Part shown: in pieces, positions 1-7,694 of the stretch
Layout: the number at the start of each line of letters is the position of its first letter
Position numbering within the stretch: position 1 is the first letter of the stretch
From: Candidatus Omnitrophota bacterium
GTDB lineage: Bacteria; Hinthialibacterota; Hinthialibacteria; Hinthialibacterales; JAKPRU01
Reading direction: 5' to 3'
Assembly: GCA_029557025.1 (NCBI GenBank)
Contig: JAKPRU010001087.1
Coordinates: forward strand, 1 to 10,849
DNA: 10,849 nucleotides
Position numbers and translations under genes: made by a program
Notes under the pieces: model-generated
Database searches by the model: none
What the model was told of the DNA's origin: nothing
Seen by the model: only the letters and a program-made list of their open reading frames with translations

Positions 1-635
1 ACGAGAATCACATCCGGGTCCTGCCGCAACGCGGCCCGCAAACCGTCCGCAAACGAAACCACGTCAACATGCAGCTCCCGGTGCGTCACAATGGACCGCT
101 GGTGCGGATGGAAATACTCGATCGGATCTTCAATCGTAATGATGTGCGTATCGCGCTCCCGATTGATATAGTCGATCATTGACGCAAGGGTTGTCGTTTT
201 GCCGGAACCGGTCGGCCCCACAACCAGAACCAGTCCACGGGGACGATGAAGCAGTTCCTTGATCGCGTCGACGGGCAATCCCAGCTGCTCGAAGCTGAGA
301 ATCCGTGACGGAATGAGACGCATAACCATCCCGTAATTCCCCATGTTTCGGAAAATGGAAACACGAAACCGCGCCAGGTTCTGGAACGCATACCCGTAGT
401 CGGCAGAGCCGATCTCCGCAATGGCCTCGCGGTGCATGTCCGGCGAGATGCTCTGCATCAGGTATTCCGTGTCCTCGGGACGGAGCGGCTCGTTTCCGAG
501 ATCCTCCAGTCGCCCGTCAATCCGGATCACGGGGGGACGGCCCACACGCAAATGAAGATCGGAAGCATCACGCTCCACGACGATCTTCAAAAGATCCTCC
601 ATCTCATATTTGGTAGTCTTTCTTACGTTGACCAA
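1..635 (-). CDS. pilT: Type IV pilus retraction ATPase PilT (3' end outside window)
   Basis: This is the hexameric cytoplasmic ATPase that drives pilus retraction and twitching motility. Visible are the N-terminal family signature (EDLLKIVVERDASDLHLRVG), the Walker A motif GPTGSGKTTT (about residues 140-149 from the TTG start), the IEDPIEYF Asp-box, and an RAALRQDPDVIL stretch leading into Walker B, where the window cuts it off. About 211 of the usual 340-370 residues are present. The start is uncertain. A TTG at 635 has GGAGG 11 bases upstream and follows an in-frame TAG at 639-641. The first in-frame ATG, at 602, aligns with the conserved start region but has no clear ribosome binding site. 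The gene lies 58 bases after pilB on the same strand with no terminator visible between, so the two are probably cotranscribed. PilU is the main alternative, but pairing with PilB and the motif wording favour PilT. Confidence 0.93.
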   Translation of the reverse strand, partial: MVNVRKTTKYEMEDLLKIVVERDASDLHLRVGRPPVIRIDGRLEDLGNEPLRPEDTEYLMQSISPDMHREAIAEIGSADYGYAFQNLARFRVSIFRNMGNYGMVMRLIPSRILSFEQLGLPVDAIKELLHRPRGLVLVVGPTGSGKTTTLASMIDYINRERDTHIITIEDPIEYFHPHQRSIVTHRELHVDVVSFADGLRAALRQDPDVIL

Positions 636-693
636 GGTCTAATCTGCCTCCGGTGCCTGAAGAATGAATTTCGGTTTATTTTTCGATCCGGGC

Positions 694-2409
694 TTATATC
701 TCGTCGCCCGCGGTAATTCGTGCAACCTCAACCATCGTAGTATCGCCGCGAAGAACTTTCTTCCAGCCGTCCTCACGCAGTGTGCGCATCCCCTGTTGCC
801 GCGCCACCTTCCGGATCACGTCGGAACCGGAGTTCTCCATAACCAATTTCCGTATTTCATCCGAGTTTTCCATGACTTCGTGAATGGCGGTACGGCCCTT
901 ATACCCTGTATAATTGCAAATCTCGCAGCCGCGCCCCCGATAGAACGGAACGCCTTTGTATTCATCCGGATCAAATCCGAGGTTTCTGATCACCGTGGGA
1001 TCGGCTTCGTATGTTTCCTTGCATTCTTTGCAGATCGTTCGAACAAGACGCTGGGCAATCACGGCCTGAATGGCGGAAGCAACCAGGAACGGCTTGATTC
1101 CCATTTCCACGAGACGAGTGTTAGCGCCAGGAGCGTCATTCGTGTGCAGCGTGGAGAAAACCAAGTGCCCCGTCATGGCCGCACTGATCGCAATTTCTGC
1201 GGTTTCCAGGTCACGAATCTCCCCGACCAGAATCACGTTGGGAGCCTGGCGCAGGATGGATCGGAGCGCTTTGGCGAAAGTCAACCCGATTTCATCATTC
1301 ACCTGGACCTGGTTGATTCCCTCAATCTGATACTCCACCGGGTTTTCGACGGTGACGATTTTCGTATCGACATTATTGATCACGTTCAGTGCGGAATAGA
1401 GCGTGGTGGTTTTCCCGGAACCGGTCGGCCCGGTCATGAGGATGATCCCGTTCGGACGACGAATCATCGACTTGAATTTCTCGATGTTGTCCTCCAGGAA
1501 TCCGATCTGCTCCAAACCCAAAAGTACTCCGGATTTCTCGAGAATACGGAGTACAACGCTTTCTCCGTGAAGTGCCGGAAGGGCGGATACACGGAAGTCC
1601 AATTCCCTTCCGAGTACCACCTGCTGAATCCGACCGTCCTGAGGTACACGTTTCTCGGCCAGGTCCATACCGGCCATCAGCTTGAGACGGGACAGGATCG
1701 GCCCCTGGAGTGTCTTGTCCGGCGATTGGATCTCATGCAGCACACCGTCAATTCGGAAGCGGATTCGGAACTTGTTCTCGAACGGTTCAAAGTGGATATC
1801 GGAAGATCTCATGCGCAACGCTTCGGTGAAGATCAAATCCACCAGCCGCTTGATGGGACCTTCCTCATCGGCTTTGACCTCCTTTAACGCCTGCTCGTAG
1901 GTGTCGGGACCGTCCGAGGCGGATTCGCTGATCTCGGTCAGCATATCCTCCACGATTGCGGTTTCCCCGGTGTAGTACCGCTCGATGGACCACTTGATTT
2001 CCTCCGGGCGGGCAAGAACCCATCGCAATTGTTTGCCGGGAAGCAGCAGAGAAACCGTGTCGATGGCCTCCACGTTGTGCGGATCGCCCACCGCCACCGT
2101 GACTTTCCCGTCCTGCGAATCCGTGACAATCACATTATACCGGACCGCCGTCTTTTTCGGCAGCAGATTCACCACTTCCGGCAACAGGCGGGTCTTGCGA
2201 AGTTGAATCACTTCCATGCCCGTCTGTTTGGCAAGGACCTCCATGCGATCTTCAACCGTGGTGGTCTCCACGGTTGAATAATCGATGTCGGAAATGCGTT
2301 GCGCGCTTTCCTCTTCGGAGAGGCCTATCCGGCCGGTCTTCGGCTCAGAATCGCTGTCTTCCATATCTCCATTGAGGATCGCAATGTTTTCCGTTTGTTC
2401 CTGAGCCAT
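694..2409 (-). CDS. pilB: Type IV pilus extension ATPase PilB (GspE/PilB family)
   Basis: This cytoplasmic ATPase powers assembly of pilin subunits at the inner-membrane platform. The 571 residues match the family's usual length. In order there are an acidic, probably flexible N-terminus (1-50), a T2SSE N-terminal (MshEN-like) domain (about 58-150), the N2 domain with SSDIHFEP (202-209), Walker A GPTGSGKT (327-334), the Asp-box VTVENPVEY (352-360), Walker B with ILVGEIRD (393-400), and the His-box GHLVFSTLHTND (414-425). A zinc-type tetracysteine motif is formed by C460, C463, C495 and C498, typical of PilB/GspE and absent from PilT. The ATG is preceded by AAGGAA nine bases upstream. The gene sits directly before pilT, and a candidate promoter lies about 90 bases upstream. 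A GspE role in type II secretion is possible in principle, but the adjacent pilT argues for pili. Confidence 0.95.
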   Translation of the reverse strand: MAQEQTENIAILNGDMEDSDSEPKTGRIGLSEEESAQRISDIDYSTVETTTVEDRMEVLAKQTGMEVIQLRKTRLLPEVVNLLPKKTAVRYNVIVTDSQDGKVTVAVGDPHNVEAIDTVSLLLPGKQLRWVLARPEEIKWSIERYYTGETAIVEDMLTEISESASDGPDTYEQALKEVKADEEGPIKRLVDLIFTEALRMRSSDIHFEPFENKFRIRFRIDGVLHEIQSPDKTLQGPILSRLKLMAGMDLAEKRVPQDGRIQQVVLGRELDFRVSALPALHGESVVLRILEKSGVLLGLEQIGFLEDNIEKFKSMIRRPNGIILMTGPTGSGKTTTLYSALNVINNVDTKIVTVENPVEYQIEGINQVQVNDEIGLTFAKALRSILRQAPNVILVGEIRDLETAEIAISAAMTGHLVFSTLHTNDAPGANTRLVEMGIKPFLVASAIQAVIAQRLVRTICKECKETYEADPTVIRNLGFDPDEYKGVPFYRGRGCEICNYTGYKGRTAIHEVMENSDEIRKLVMENSGSDVIRKVARQQGMRTLREDGWKKVLRGDTTMVEVARITAGDEI

Positions 2410-2420
2410 AACTTCCGGTT

Positions 2421-2434
2421 CCTTTTGAAAAAGG
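2421..2434 (-). promoter_or_regulatory. Small hairpin covering the pilB ribosome binding site
   Basis: On the minus strand the RNA would read CCTTTT-TC-AAAAGG, a perfect inverted repeat in the pilB leader. Its 3' arm contains most of the Shine-Dalgarno sequence AAGGAA (2419-2424) that precedes the pilB ATG at 2409. The fold would partly hide the ribosome binding site. The stem is short and A/U-rich, and the physical loop must take up some of the inner pairs, so it may be only marginally stable. The inverted repeat is seen directly; regulation is inference. Confidence 0.35.
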
Positions 2435-2476
2435 TTGCTTTCGGATGGTTGCAGAATCCGCGCTGCCTCGGACAGC

Positions 2477-2491
2477 GTGATGATTCATCAC
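2477..2491. promoter_or_regulatory. 15-base palindrome, candidate operator for pilBT
   Basis: The sequence GTGATGA-T-TCATCAC is a perfect inverted repeat with 7-base arms around one central base. It lies in the pilB leader, roughly +5 to +19 from the start site predicted by the adjacent -10/-35 elements. That is a classic position for a repressor dimer. A 5-base inverted repeat CGCTG/CAGCG (2461-2477) abuts it. I cannot assign it to a named regulator. Confidence 0.4.
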
Positions 2492-2501
2492 CCATCTAAA
2501 A

Positions 2502-2531
2502 ATGATAACCATTCCGTGAAAGAGTCGTCAA
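2502..2531 (-). promoter_or_regulatory. Candidate sigma70 promoter for pilB-pilT
   Basis: On the minus strand, TTGACG (2526-2531) and TATCAT (2502-2507) are separated by 18 bases, matching the -35 and -10 consensus at five and four or five of six positions. The transcription start would be near 2495, giving a leader of about 86 bases before the pilB ATG. It lies in the only sizeable gap on the minus strand between the five-gene run and pilB. I saw no convincing rho-independent terminator for the upstream TPR gene, so read-through is also possible. Confidence 0.55.
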
Positions 2532-2571
2532 GCACTCATCGCGATATTGCCTTTCGACTCGTTCGTTTGTT

Positions 2572-5151
2572 TCAGGCCCCCGAAAAGCCGATCCAGCCTG
2601 CGATGCGCTCGATCATCGCTCGAACATCCGGTTGATCGGGCTGATATCGCAGAGAAGTGGAAAGCGACCGGTGTGCCGCTTGATATAAGCCCTGGTCCGC
2701 ATACAACTGCCCCAGCAGTCGATGCCCGTCCGCCGATGTCGGTTCGATCCGCAGCGTCTTCTGAAAAGACTCTTCCGCCTCCGTATATTTTCCCAAATGA
2801 ACCATTGTCACACCATGGTTCATCCAGATCCAGGCATCATCGGGACATAGCTTCGCGGCCTGCTCCAGGAGAAGCGCAGCCCTCGACCAGTCCTGCTCCA
2901 TCTCGGCCACATATCCATACAACGCCAAGATACTCGGTCCCGCATCCTCTCGAAACGGTCCCAGCAGATTCCGCACTTTCTTGATTTCTCCCTTGCGCAG
3001 CAGCAAAAGGGCATACTCTGTATTTAAATCCGAACGATCCGTGCTCGACTCCTCGGCTTCGGTAAAGTAACGCTCGGCGGAAACGGTGTCTCCGGTTTCC
3101 CATGCCAGGCAGGCCAGATTCCGCTGCACGACGCTTCGGTTCGATCCCAGCTCCAGCATGTCCCGATAGTACCCCTGAGCGACATCCAAATTACCCCGAA
3201 GGCGGAAGAGGTACGCTAGCCGGTCCAGCGCCGGAACAAAATCCGGATTCTTTTCCACAATGGAGCGGTAGCGCAGGATCGCTTCTTCGGGCTGGCCGCT
3301 CTGCTCCAACCGGGAAGCGATTTCATACAAATAAAACGGGGTTCCTTCAGCGGCAGCCGGGGTCTCCGCGCCGCCTGCCTGGGCGGGAATCCCGATTCGC
3401 AGCGCGAGCGCCTTTGCCGGATCATAAATGGGAGAATCGACCCGTGTAAGGCGATAAAGTAACTCCCCTGCTCGATTCCGATCTCCGGACATCGCGGCGC
3501 AGCAAGCCCGGATCAAGTCGCACCAATCCGAAAGCGTCCGGTCCAGGTTTGCCTGAGTCGAATCGATTCGATTCAGGAGAATCTCCGCTTCGGAATACCG
3601 GCCCTGTAAGGCGGCCAGCGCCGACTTGAGCAACAGGTATCGATTGGACGGCAACGGATTGCTTTGCTTCAGCGCCTCCTCGGCCTCCTCAAATCGATAA
3701 GCTCTCAGCAAGAGCTGGACACGAAGCCAGAGGTCCTCAGCCGTGTTGTCACCGGAAACATGCGCCAATGCCTGCCGGAGGTGTCCGGCATGTTGCTCCG
3801 CCAATACGGAAACCCGCGTGTAGCGCGGATCACCAGCAAGTCGCACATTAACACGCGAAAGCGTCTGTCGCGCCTCGTGCGGTCGGCCCAGTAAGAGGGC
3901 CGCCACGGCCGTATTCAGAAACGCCAGCGGCGGCGGTGCAGACTGACGAAGCACGACCTCGGAGATTTCTAGGGCACGTATCGGATTCCCTTCCAGTAGT
4001 GAGGCCGTCTGCTGAAAGAAAGCCACCCAGACATTCTCCGGAGCGCCTTCCGATAAGGAACCGGCAAACGGCGGACCTGTCCAACTCTCGCCGGCAGCGG
4101 ACTTGCGGATCGCCTCCTCCAGAAGTCCCCCAACAAACACCGGCGATTCCCGGATCAACTCACGAAGGGTCAATTCCGCTTCCTCCCGTAAACCGGCGAC
4201 CAGATACGCTTCATATAACTGAAGAAGCAGAATTGGCGACTCGACCTTGTCTTTGATGGGAGACAACAACCCGGTGACCCGGGTCGGCTCCCCCATCAGT
4301 GCGCAAATCGCGGCCAGATTCAGACGCGATTGAAGCCCTTCCGGGGTATTCTGTTCTGCAATTTCTTGAAGCGAAGATGCCGCTCTCTCGATAAATCCCT
4401 GGTGATAGTCCAGCAGCGCTCTCTGTCGGGCAACCGCCGGAGCGGGCGCGCCCAAATCCAGCGCCTCGCGGAAGTCGGACTCCGCACGATCGAATTGACG
4501 TTTTGCAAGTCGAACCTCCCCGCGTAACAGGTAAGCCCTCGCCGGATTCTCCATCAGGCGGATAGCCTGTTCTGCCGCCGATTCCGCTTCCGCCAGATTC
4601 CGCTCGGCAAGCGATACCTGTCCCAGTACAAGATGCGCCAGGCCGATCCCCGGATTCTTGGCTATTGCCAAATTGAGGAAATGGCGGGCCTCCGAAAGCA
4701 ATCGCTCGGAATAGCCGCCACTTTGAACCAGTTTCGCCGCGGCGGTCCCAATCAGCGACTGAGGATTGTACTCCGGGGTCTCGCCGAGCGCTGAGAATTG
4801 TTCCAGCGCAGACTGTGTATCTCCGGCATCCAGTTGAACCCAGCCCGCCAGCTCCAAAGCCCTCGGATCCCGCCCGGCGGGCGGAATGAACGGTGTCAGG
4901 GTCAGCAGCGCCGCATCAATCTCTCCCAACTCCCGTTGCGCTTGCGCCACAATCAGAGCCACCTCCAGGTCCCGTTTGTTGCGTTCATAGACCGGCGTGA
5001 CCGTTTCCAGCGCCTTTTGCCATTGGCCTTTTCTTAATTGGGCCTTTGCCACAATCAACGCCGAGCTGCGCTCATATCGGACATACAGCACAAATCCGAT
5101 CACAAGACCCAGAAGCACGGCCAATATGAGAGGAATCAGTATCTTCTTCAT
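2572..5151 (-). CDS. Large membrane-anchored TPR-repeat protein
   Basis: This 859-residue protein has one N-terminal hydrophobic segment (about residues 4-25) followed by basic and charged residues. There is no lipobox cysteine, so it is probably a signal anchor. The rest is an almost continuous array of helix pairs with TPR character. The clearest units are near the C-terminus, for example HGVTMVHLGKYTEAEESFQK with the LRIEP turn (about 773-806), then a unit ending in LRYQPDQPDV. Many upstream repeats are diverged. TPR arrays are protein-protein scaffolds, and large anchored ones occur in exopolysaccharide export and pilus or secretion clusters, but the sequence gives no specific partner. 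The start ATG has AGGAA six bases upstream inside the end of the glycosyltransferase gene, whose stop is only 3 bases away, so cotranslation is likely. Its position just before pilB is suggestive, not proof, of a surface role. Confidence 0.88.
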   Translation of the reverse strand: MKKILIPLILAVLLGLVIGFVLYVRYERSSALIVAKAQLRKGQWQKALETVTPVYERNKRDLEVALIVAQAQRELGEIDAALLTLTPFIPPAGRDPRALELAGWVQLDAGDTQSALEQFSALGETPEYNPQSLIGTAAAKLVQSGGYSERLLSEARHFLNLAIAKNPGIGLAHLVLGQVSLAERNLAEAESAAEQAIRLMENPARAYLLRGEVRLAKRQFDRAESDFREALDLGAPAPAVARQRALLDYHQGFIERAASSLQEIAEQNTPEGLQSRLNLAAICALMGEPTRVTGLLSPIKDKVESPILLLQLYEAYLVAGLREEAELTLRELIRESPVFVGGLLEEAIRKSAAGESWTGPPFAGSLSEGAPENVWVAFFQQTASLLEGNPIRALEISEVVLRQSAPPPLAFLNTAVAALLLGRPHEARQTLSRVNVRLAGDPRYTRVSVLAEQHAGHLRQALAHVSGDNTAEDLWLRVQLLLRAYRFEEAEEALKQSNPLPSNRYLLLKSALAALQGRYSEAEILLNRIDSTQANLDRTLSDWCDLIRACCAAMSGDRNRAGELLYRLTRVDSPIYDPAKALALRIGIPAQAGGAETPAAAEGTPFYLYEIASRLEQSGQPEEAILRYRSIVEKNPDFVPALDRLAYLFRLRGNLDVAQGYYRDMLELGSNRSVVQRNLACLAWETGDTVSAERYFTEAEESSTDRSDLNTEYALLLLRKGEIKKVRNLLGPFREDAGPSILALYGYVAEMEQDWSRAALLLEQAAKLCPDDAWIWMNHGVTMVHLGKYTEAEESFQKTLRIEPTSADGHRLLGQLYADQGLYQAAHRSLSTSLRYQPDQPDVRAMIERIAGWIGFSGA

Positions 5152-5154
5152 AAT

Positions 5155-7449
5155 TTATTCCTGCGGCTTCAGCCGGGCCAAGATCATCCCATCCTTATTG
5201 TACACGATTTCCAGAACGGAGCTTTGCCAAAACGCTTCCAGGTTCTGAAATCCCGGATCCGCTTCAATGGCCGCACGCACAGAGTCATGCCATACAATCA
5301 CCTGCTTCCACCGGGCCGCGGCATCTTTCAACCGCAACGGCTCTAGATCCCGCAATTGTTTAAGAAACTCTACGCTTTGCTGTGCGGGAAGACAGAGAAG
5401 CCAATATGCAGGGAGCTCTATAGATTGATTATAGTCCTGAATCGTCTTCTTGTCATAAAGAACGTATTGGATCCCCTGTTTCACGAGAACCTCCGCGATT
5501 CCCTGCACTGTCCCTGTTTCCCGCGCAATACCAATCAACGGCGGCGTGTCGAACCAGTCCGCACCCAGGTATCGACGGGGACAATGAAAGTTGTAATGCT
5601 GCCCGTGAATCAGGATTTTTTCGTCCGGGGGAACATATTGCGCCACCGCCTCAAAACCGTGATAAAACGTGCGCGTCGTCTGGTTGATCAAACGCAAATA
5701 CCGCTCCTCATCCACAATGCCCCCAACCACCCGCCAGGGTGAGAATCCGTTCCGGTCACACAGTTTCCCGACATCCCATAGACCGTAATATGCCACCACA
5801 AACACCACGAGCCACCGAAAGATAACTTGCCGTTCCCAGAGACCCGCCGTGCCTACCGCCAGGGGAATCGCCAGCACACTCAAACACGGCAGCAAAAACC
5901 GGGCATCCCGGTACGTCCAGGCCCAGACCACAAACAGCACACCGCCTAACACCGCAAGCAGTCTCTTGCCGCTCGCTCCTCGCCCAAAGAAAAACAAGGC
6001 CGGCAGAGAGATCACATACAACGCGCTGACCGGCCAGTCTCCGAAATTGTTCTTGGCGACATCAATCGGTGACCAGAGCGGCTCGATCAACAGGCCCAGT
6101 GTGTTCAGCACCTTTTCCGGAAAAGAAAGAAATCTGGCCGCATTCAGATCACCTTTCAATCCGGCATGAAAGGAAAAGAATGCTGCGTTCGCCGCAGACC
6201 ATTCCCCTTCGCCGAATATACTGATCCCCATCGGATAAACCGGATTCCGATGATATAGCACATTCTTGATATACCAGGGGGATGCGACCAGGAATGCTAT
6301 CACAGACCCCCCAACGACTCCCCGGCATCTTCTCCAGTCCCACGGGCCGGAAAAATATGGAATGAGCAGCAATAAGGAAAGGAAAAAAAGGAAAATCAGC
6401 GCGGTGTATTTGCACCCCAGGAGCCACCCTCCCGCGAGTCCATACAAGATCACGGATCGCGGGGAAAATGTCCGGTTGTTCGCAAGCTGAATCCCGGCGG
6501 CAACTGACAGCAGAAGATACGCGCAAAGCCCCATTTCATTGAACGCCCACGATGCCAGAATCGGAACAAAGGGAATACTCACAAAAAACACCATGGCCAG
6601 TCCGCCCGCCACACACCCGCCACCGAGCACGGCCATCCGGTAGATCAATCCCAAGCAGGCCACCAGCATCGACCAGTGGATCATCTTCGCCACAGACGGC
6701 AATCCGAACGCCAGCGGGATGGCATACAGAATGTCGGTGGTCATCGGAAAATTGGAGAACGAGAGGTGCGGAATGCGTATAAAGCCGCCCTCTTCCAACC
6801 AGATCTTTGGCGCGGTGAGGTGATACCGAAGCGCATCGGACTGAGTCTCCGGCAACAACGACGAGAAAAAAGAACCCGCCATCAGCACAAAACACACAAT
6901 ACCCAGAATAATCGCCGATGGGGTCCGGGGGATCCGAATCTTGGCCGATCCTTCCCCCTCTCCCTGCGGGAGAGAGTCGGGGTGAGGGAGCGATGGTCGG
7001 CCTGCAATCCGCAATAAAAAGGGTGGCACAGACATGGTGACTGTGAAACATTCCCACACCCCCGCCATGCACCCCAATCCCAACAAGCACGCAATTTCCA
7101 CAAAGTAAAACCCATGCCATGCCGCCAACACGAACAGACCGTGCGACAGTAACCCCCAGCCCACCAATGTTGACACCGCCCATGAGTAAAGCCATTCCGA
7201 TTGCGGAACCAGCCATCGAAGCAGGAGTCGCCCCGCTCCCCACCCGGAAAACCAGAACACCAGCAACAACGCGCACTTCTGCCAATGGTGTGTAATGGTC
7301 TCTATCCGAAATAGAGAGAACACATCCGCCCCATAGGCGTAAATAAAATCCCATCGGACGGGGGTTCCCTGCAACTGTTTGGGGAGAATCGCGAGCGCGA
7401 TGATTACAATCAATCCCAGGCAACAGAGATCGCGCCGTTGTGTCATCAT
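5155..7449 (-). CDS. Multi-pass membrane glycosyltransferase-like protein (GT39/ArnT/PMT type)
   Basis: This 764-residue protein has roughly 12-14 hydrophobic segments over residues 10-560 and a soluble, probably periplasmic, C-terminal region (about 560-764). The stretch ETQSDALRYHLTAPKIWLEE (about 201-220), with Asp205 and His210, resembles the Asp-x-x-x-Tyr-His signature after the first loop in GT-C lipid-phosphate-sugar transferases of the dolichyl-phosphate-mannose mannosyltransferase-like group. Such enzymes move sugars from polyprenyl phosphate donors to lipids or proteins outside the inner membrane. The acceptor here is unknown. Its ATG overlaps the stop of the upstream small gene in ATGA; a second ATG follows at once. 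No good Shine-Dalgarno is visible, so coupling to the upstream gene probably drives translation. Residues about 133-167 are encoded by two dispersed repeats read in frame. A non-enzymatic membrane protein of the same fold remains possible. Confidence 0.75.
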   Translation of the reverse strand: MMTQRRDLCCLGLIVIIALAILPKQLQGTPVRWDFIYAYGADVFSLFRIETITHHWQKCALLLVFWFSGWGAGRLLLRWLVPQSEWLYSWAVSTLVGWGLLSHGLFVLAAWHGFYFVEIACLLGLGCMAGVWECFTVTMSVPPFLLRIAGRPSLPHPDSLPQGEGEGSAKIRIPRTPSAIILGIVCFVLMAGSFFSSLLPETQSDALRYHLTAPKIWLEEGGFIRIPHLSFSNFPMTTDILYAIPLAFGLPSVAKMIHWSMLVACLGLIYRMAVLGGGCVAGGLAMVFFVSIPFVPILASWAFNEMGLCAYLLLSVAAGIQLANNRTFSPRSVILYGLAGGWLLGCKYTALIFLFFLSLLLLIPYFSGPWDWRRCRGVVGGSVIAFLVASPWYIKNVLYHRNPVYPMGISIFGEGEWSAANAAFFSFHAGLKGDLNAARFLSFPEKVLNTLGLLIEPLWSPIDVAKNNFGDWPVSALYVISLPALFFFGRGASGKRLLAVLGGVLFVVWAWTYRDARFLLPCLSVLAIPLAVGTAGLWERQVIFRWLVVFVVAYYGLWDVGKLCDRNGFSPWRVVGGIVDEERYLRLINQTTRTFYHGFEAVAQYVPPDEKILIHGQHYNFHCPRRYLGADWFDTPPLIGIARETGTVQGIAEVLVKQGIQYVLYDKKTIQDYNQSIELPAYWLLCLPAQQSVEFLKQLRDLEPLRLKDAAARWKQVIVWHDSVRAAIEADPGFQNLEAFWQSSVLEIVYNKDGMILARLKPQE
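6951..6992. repeat. Short palindromic dispersed repeat inside the glycosyltransferase gene
   Basis: The core is CTCTCCC-TGC-GGGAGAG (6958-6974), a 7-base perfect stem with a 3-base loop, followed by a GTCGGGGTGAGGG tail. Read on the minus strand in another frame it gives the peptide SLTPTLSRRERG, familiar from spurious translations of short interspersed repeats in many environmental bacterial genomes. In the gene's own frame it encodes SLPHPDSLPQGEGEG (about residues 153-167), a low-complexity polar stretch between two hydrophobic segments. The reading frame stays open. Assignment to a widespread repeat class is from memory, not a search. Confidence 0.6.
7021..7048. repeat. Dispersed 28-base repeat, copy 1 (inside the glycosyltransferase gene)
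   Basis: The pattern is GGGTGGCACAGA, eight variable bases, then CTGTGAAA. The CACAG and CTGTG arms form a short inverted repeat. The same pattern with the same 8-base spacing is at 10438-10465, and both copies are preceded by an A-rich ATAAAA stretch. Here it is read in frame on the minus strand and encodes FTVTMSVPPF (about residues 135-144), close to the palindromic repeat at 6951-6992. Confidence 0.55.
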
Positions 7450-7694
7450 GGAGAATCCAATGGCCCGGTGTGCGGTTCCAGTTCGATCGGCATTTCTTTC
7501 TGAATCGCCTCGATGAACCGATAAAACTCACTCAGGCAGGACGGAGAAACCCAGAACACCACCCGCCCCTCTTTCGGCGCAATACTCCGCACCACCGCCA
7601 GTCCCTCGCAGGCATCCAGTTGCGAGTTCAAATATCCGATCTCATGCGGGGCAACGCGCCCCTTGATGATCCAGGCATCCCGTGTCGGGTTCAT
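7446..7694 (-). CDS. Small DUF4911-like protein
   Basis: This 82-residue soluble protein has no signal peptide or membrane segment. Its pattern of a basic start, EIGYLNSQLDACEGLAVVRS (about 18-37), then a beta-like segment GRVVFWVSPSC and a helical SEFYRFIEAIQKE, matches my recollection of DUF4911: small proteins of about 75-100 residues with an 'I-x-Y-L ... E/DGLA-x-V-R-T' core. The function of that family is not known to me. The start ATG overlaps the stop of the M24 gene as ATGA, and its own stop overlaps the glycosyltransferase start the same way, so it is embedded in a translationally coupled chain. No strong Shine-Dalgarno is visible. The family call is from pattern memory; the gene itself is well supported by the double overlap. 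Confidence 0.7.
   Translation of the reverse strand: MNPTRDAWIIKGRVAPHEIGYLNSQLDACEGLAVVRSIAPKEGRVVFWVSPSCLSEFYRFIEAIQKEMPIELEPHTGPLDSP

Noticed and set aside
664..1887. A 407-codon open frame on the plus strand.
   Set aside because: It lies antisense to pilB, whose motifs account for the region. Its translation has no recognisable domain and it has no sensible ribosome binding site.
2461..2477. Terminator hairpin CGCTG/CAGCG between the TPR gene and pilB.
   Set aside because: The stem is 5 bases with a 7-base loop and no T-run, and it lies downstream of the candidate pilB promoter.
6536..7531. A 331-codon minus-strand frame overlapping the glycosyltransferase.
   Set aside because: It is the out-of-frame shadow of the glycosyltransferase and small-protein genes. 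The true frame has the regular hydrophobic segments and ATGA junctions.
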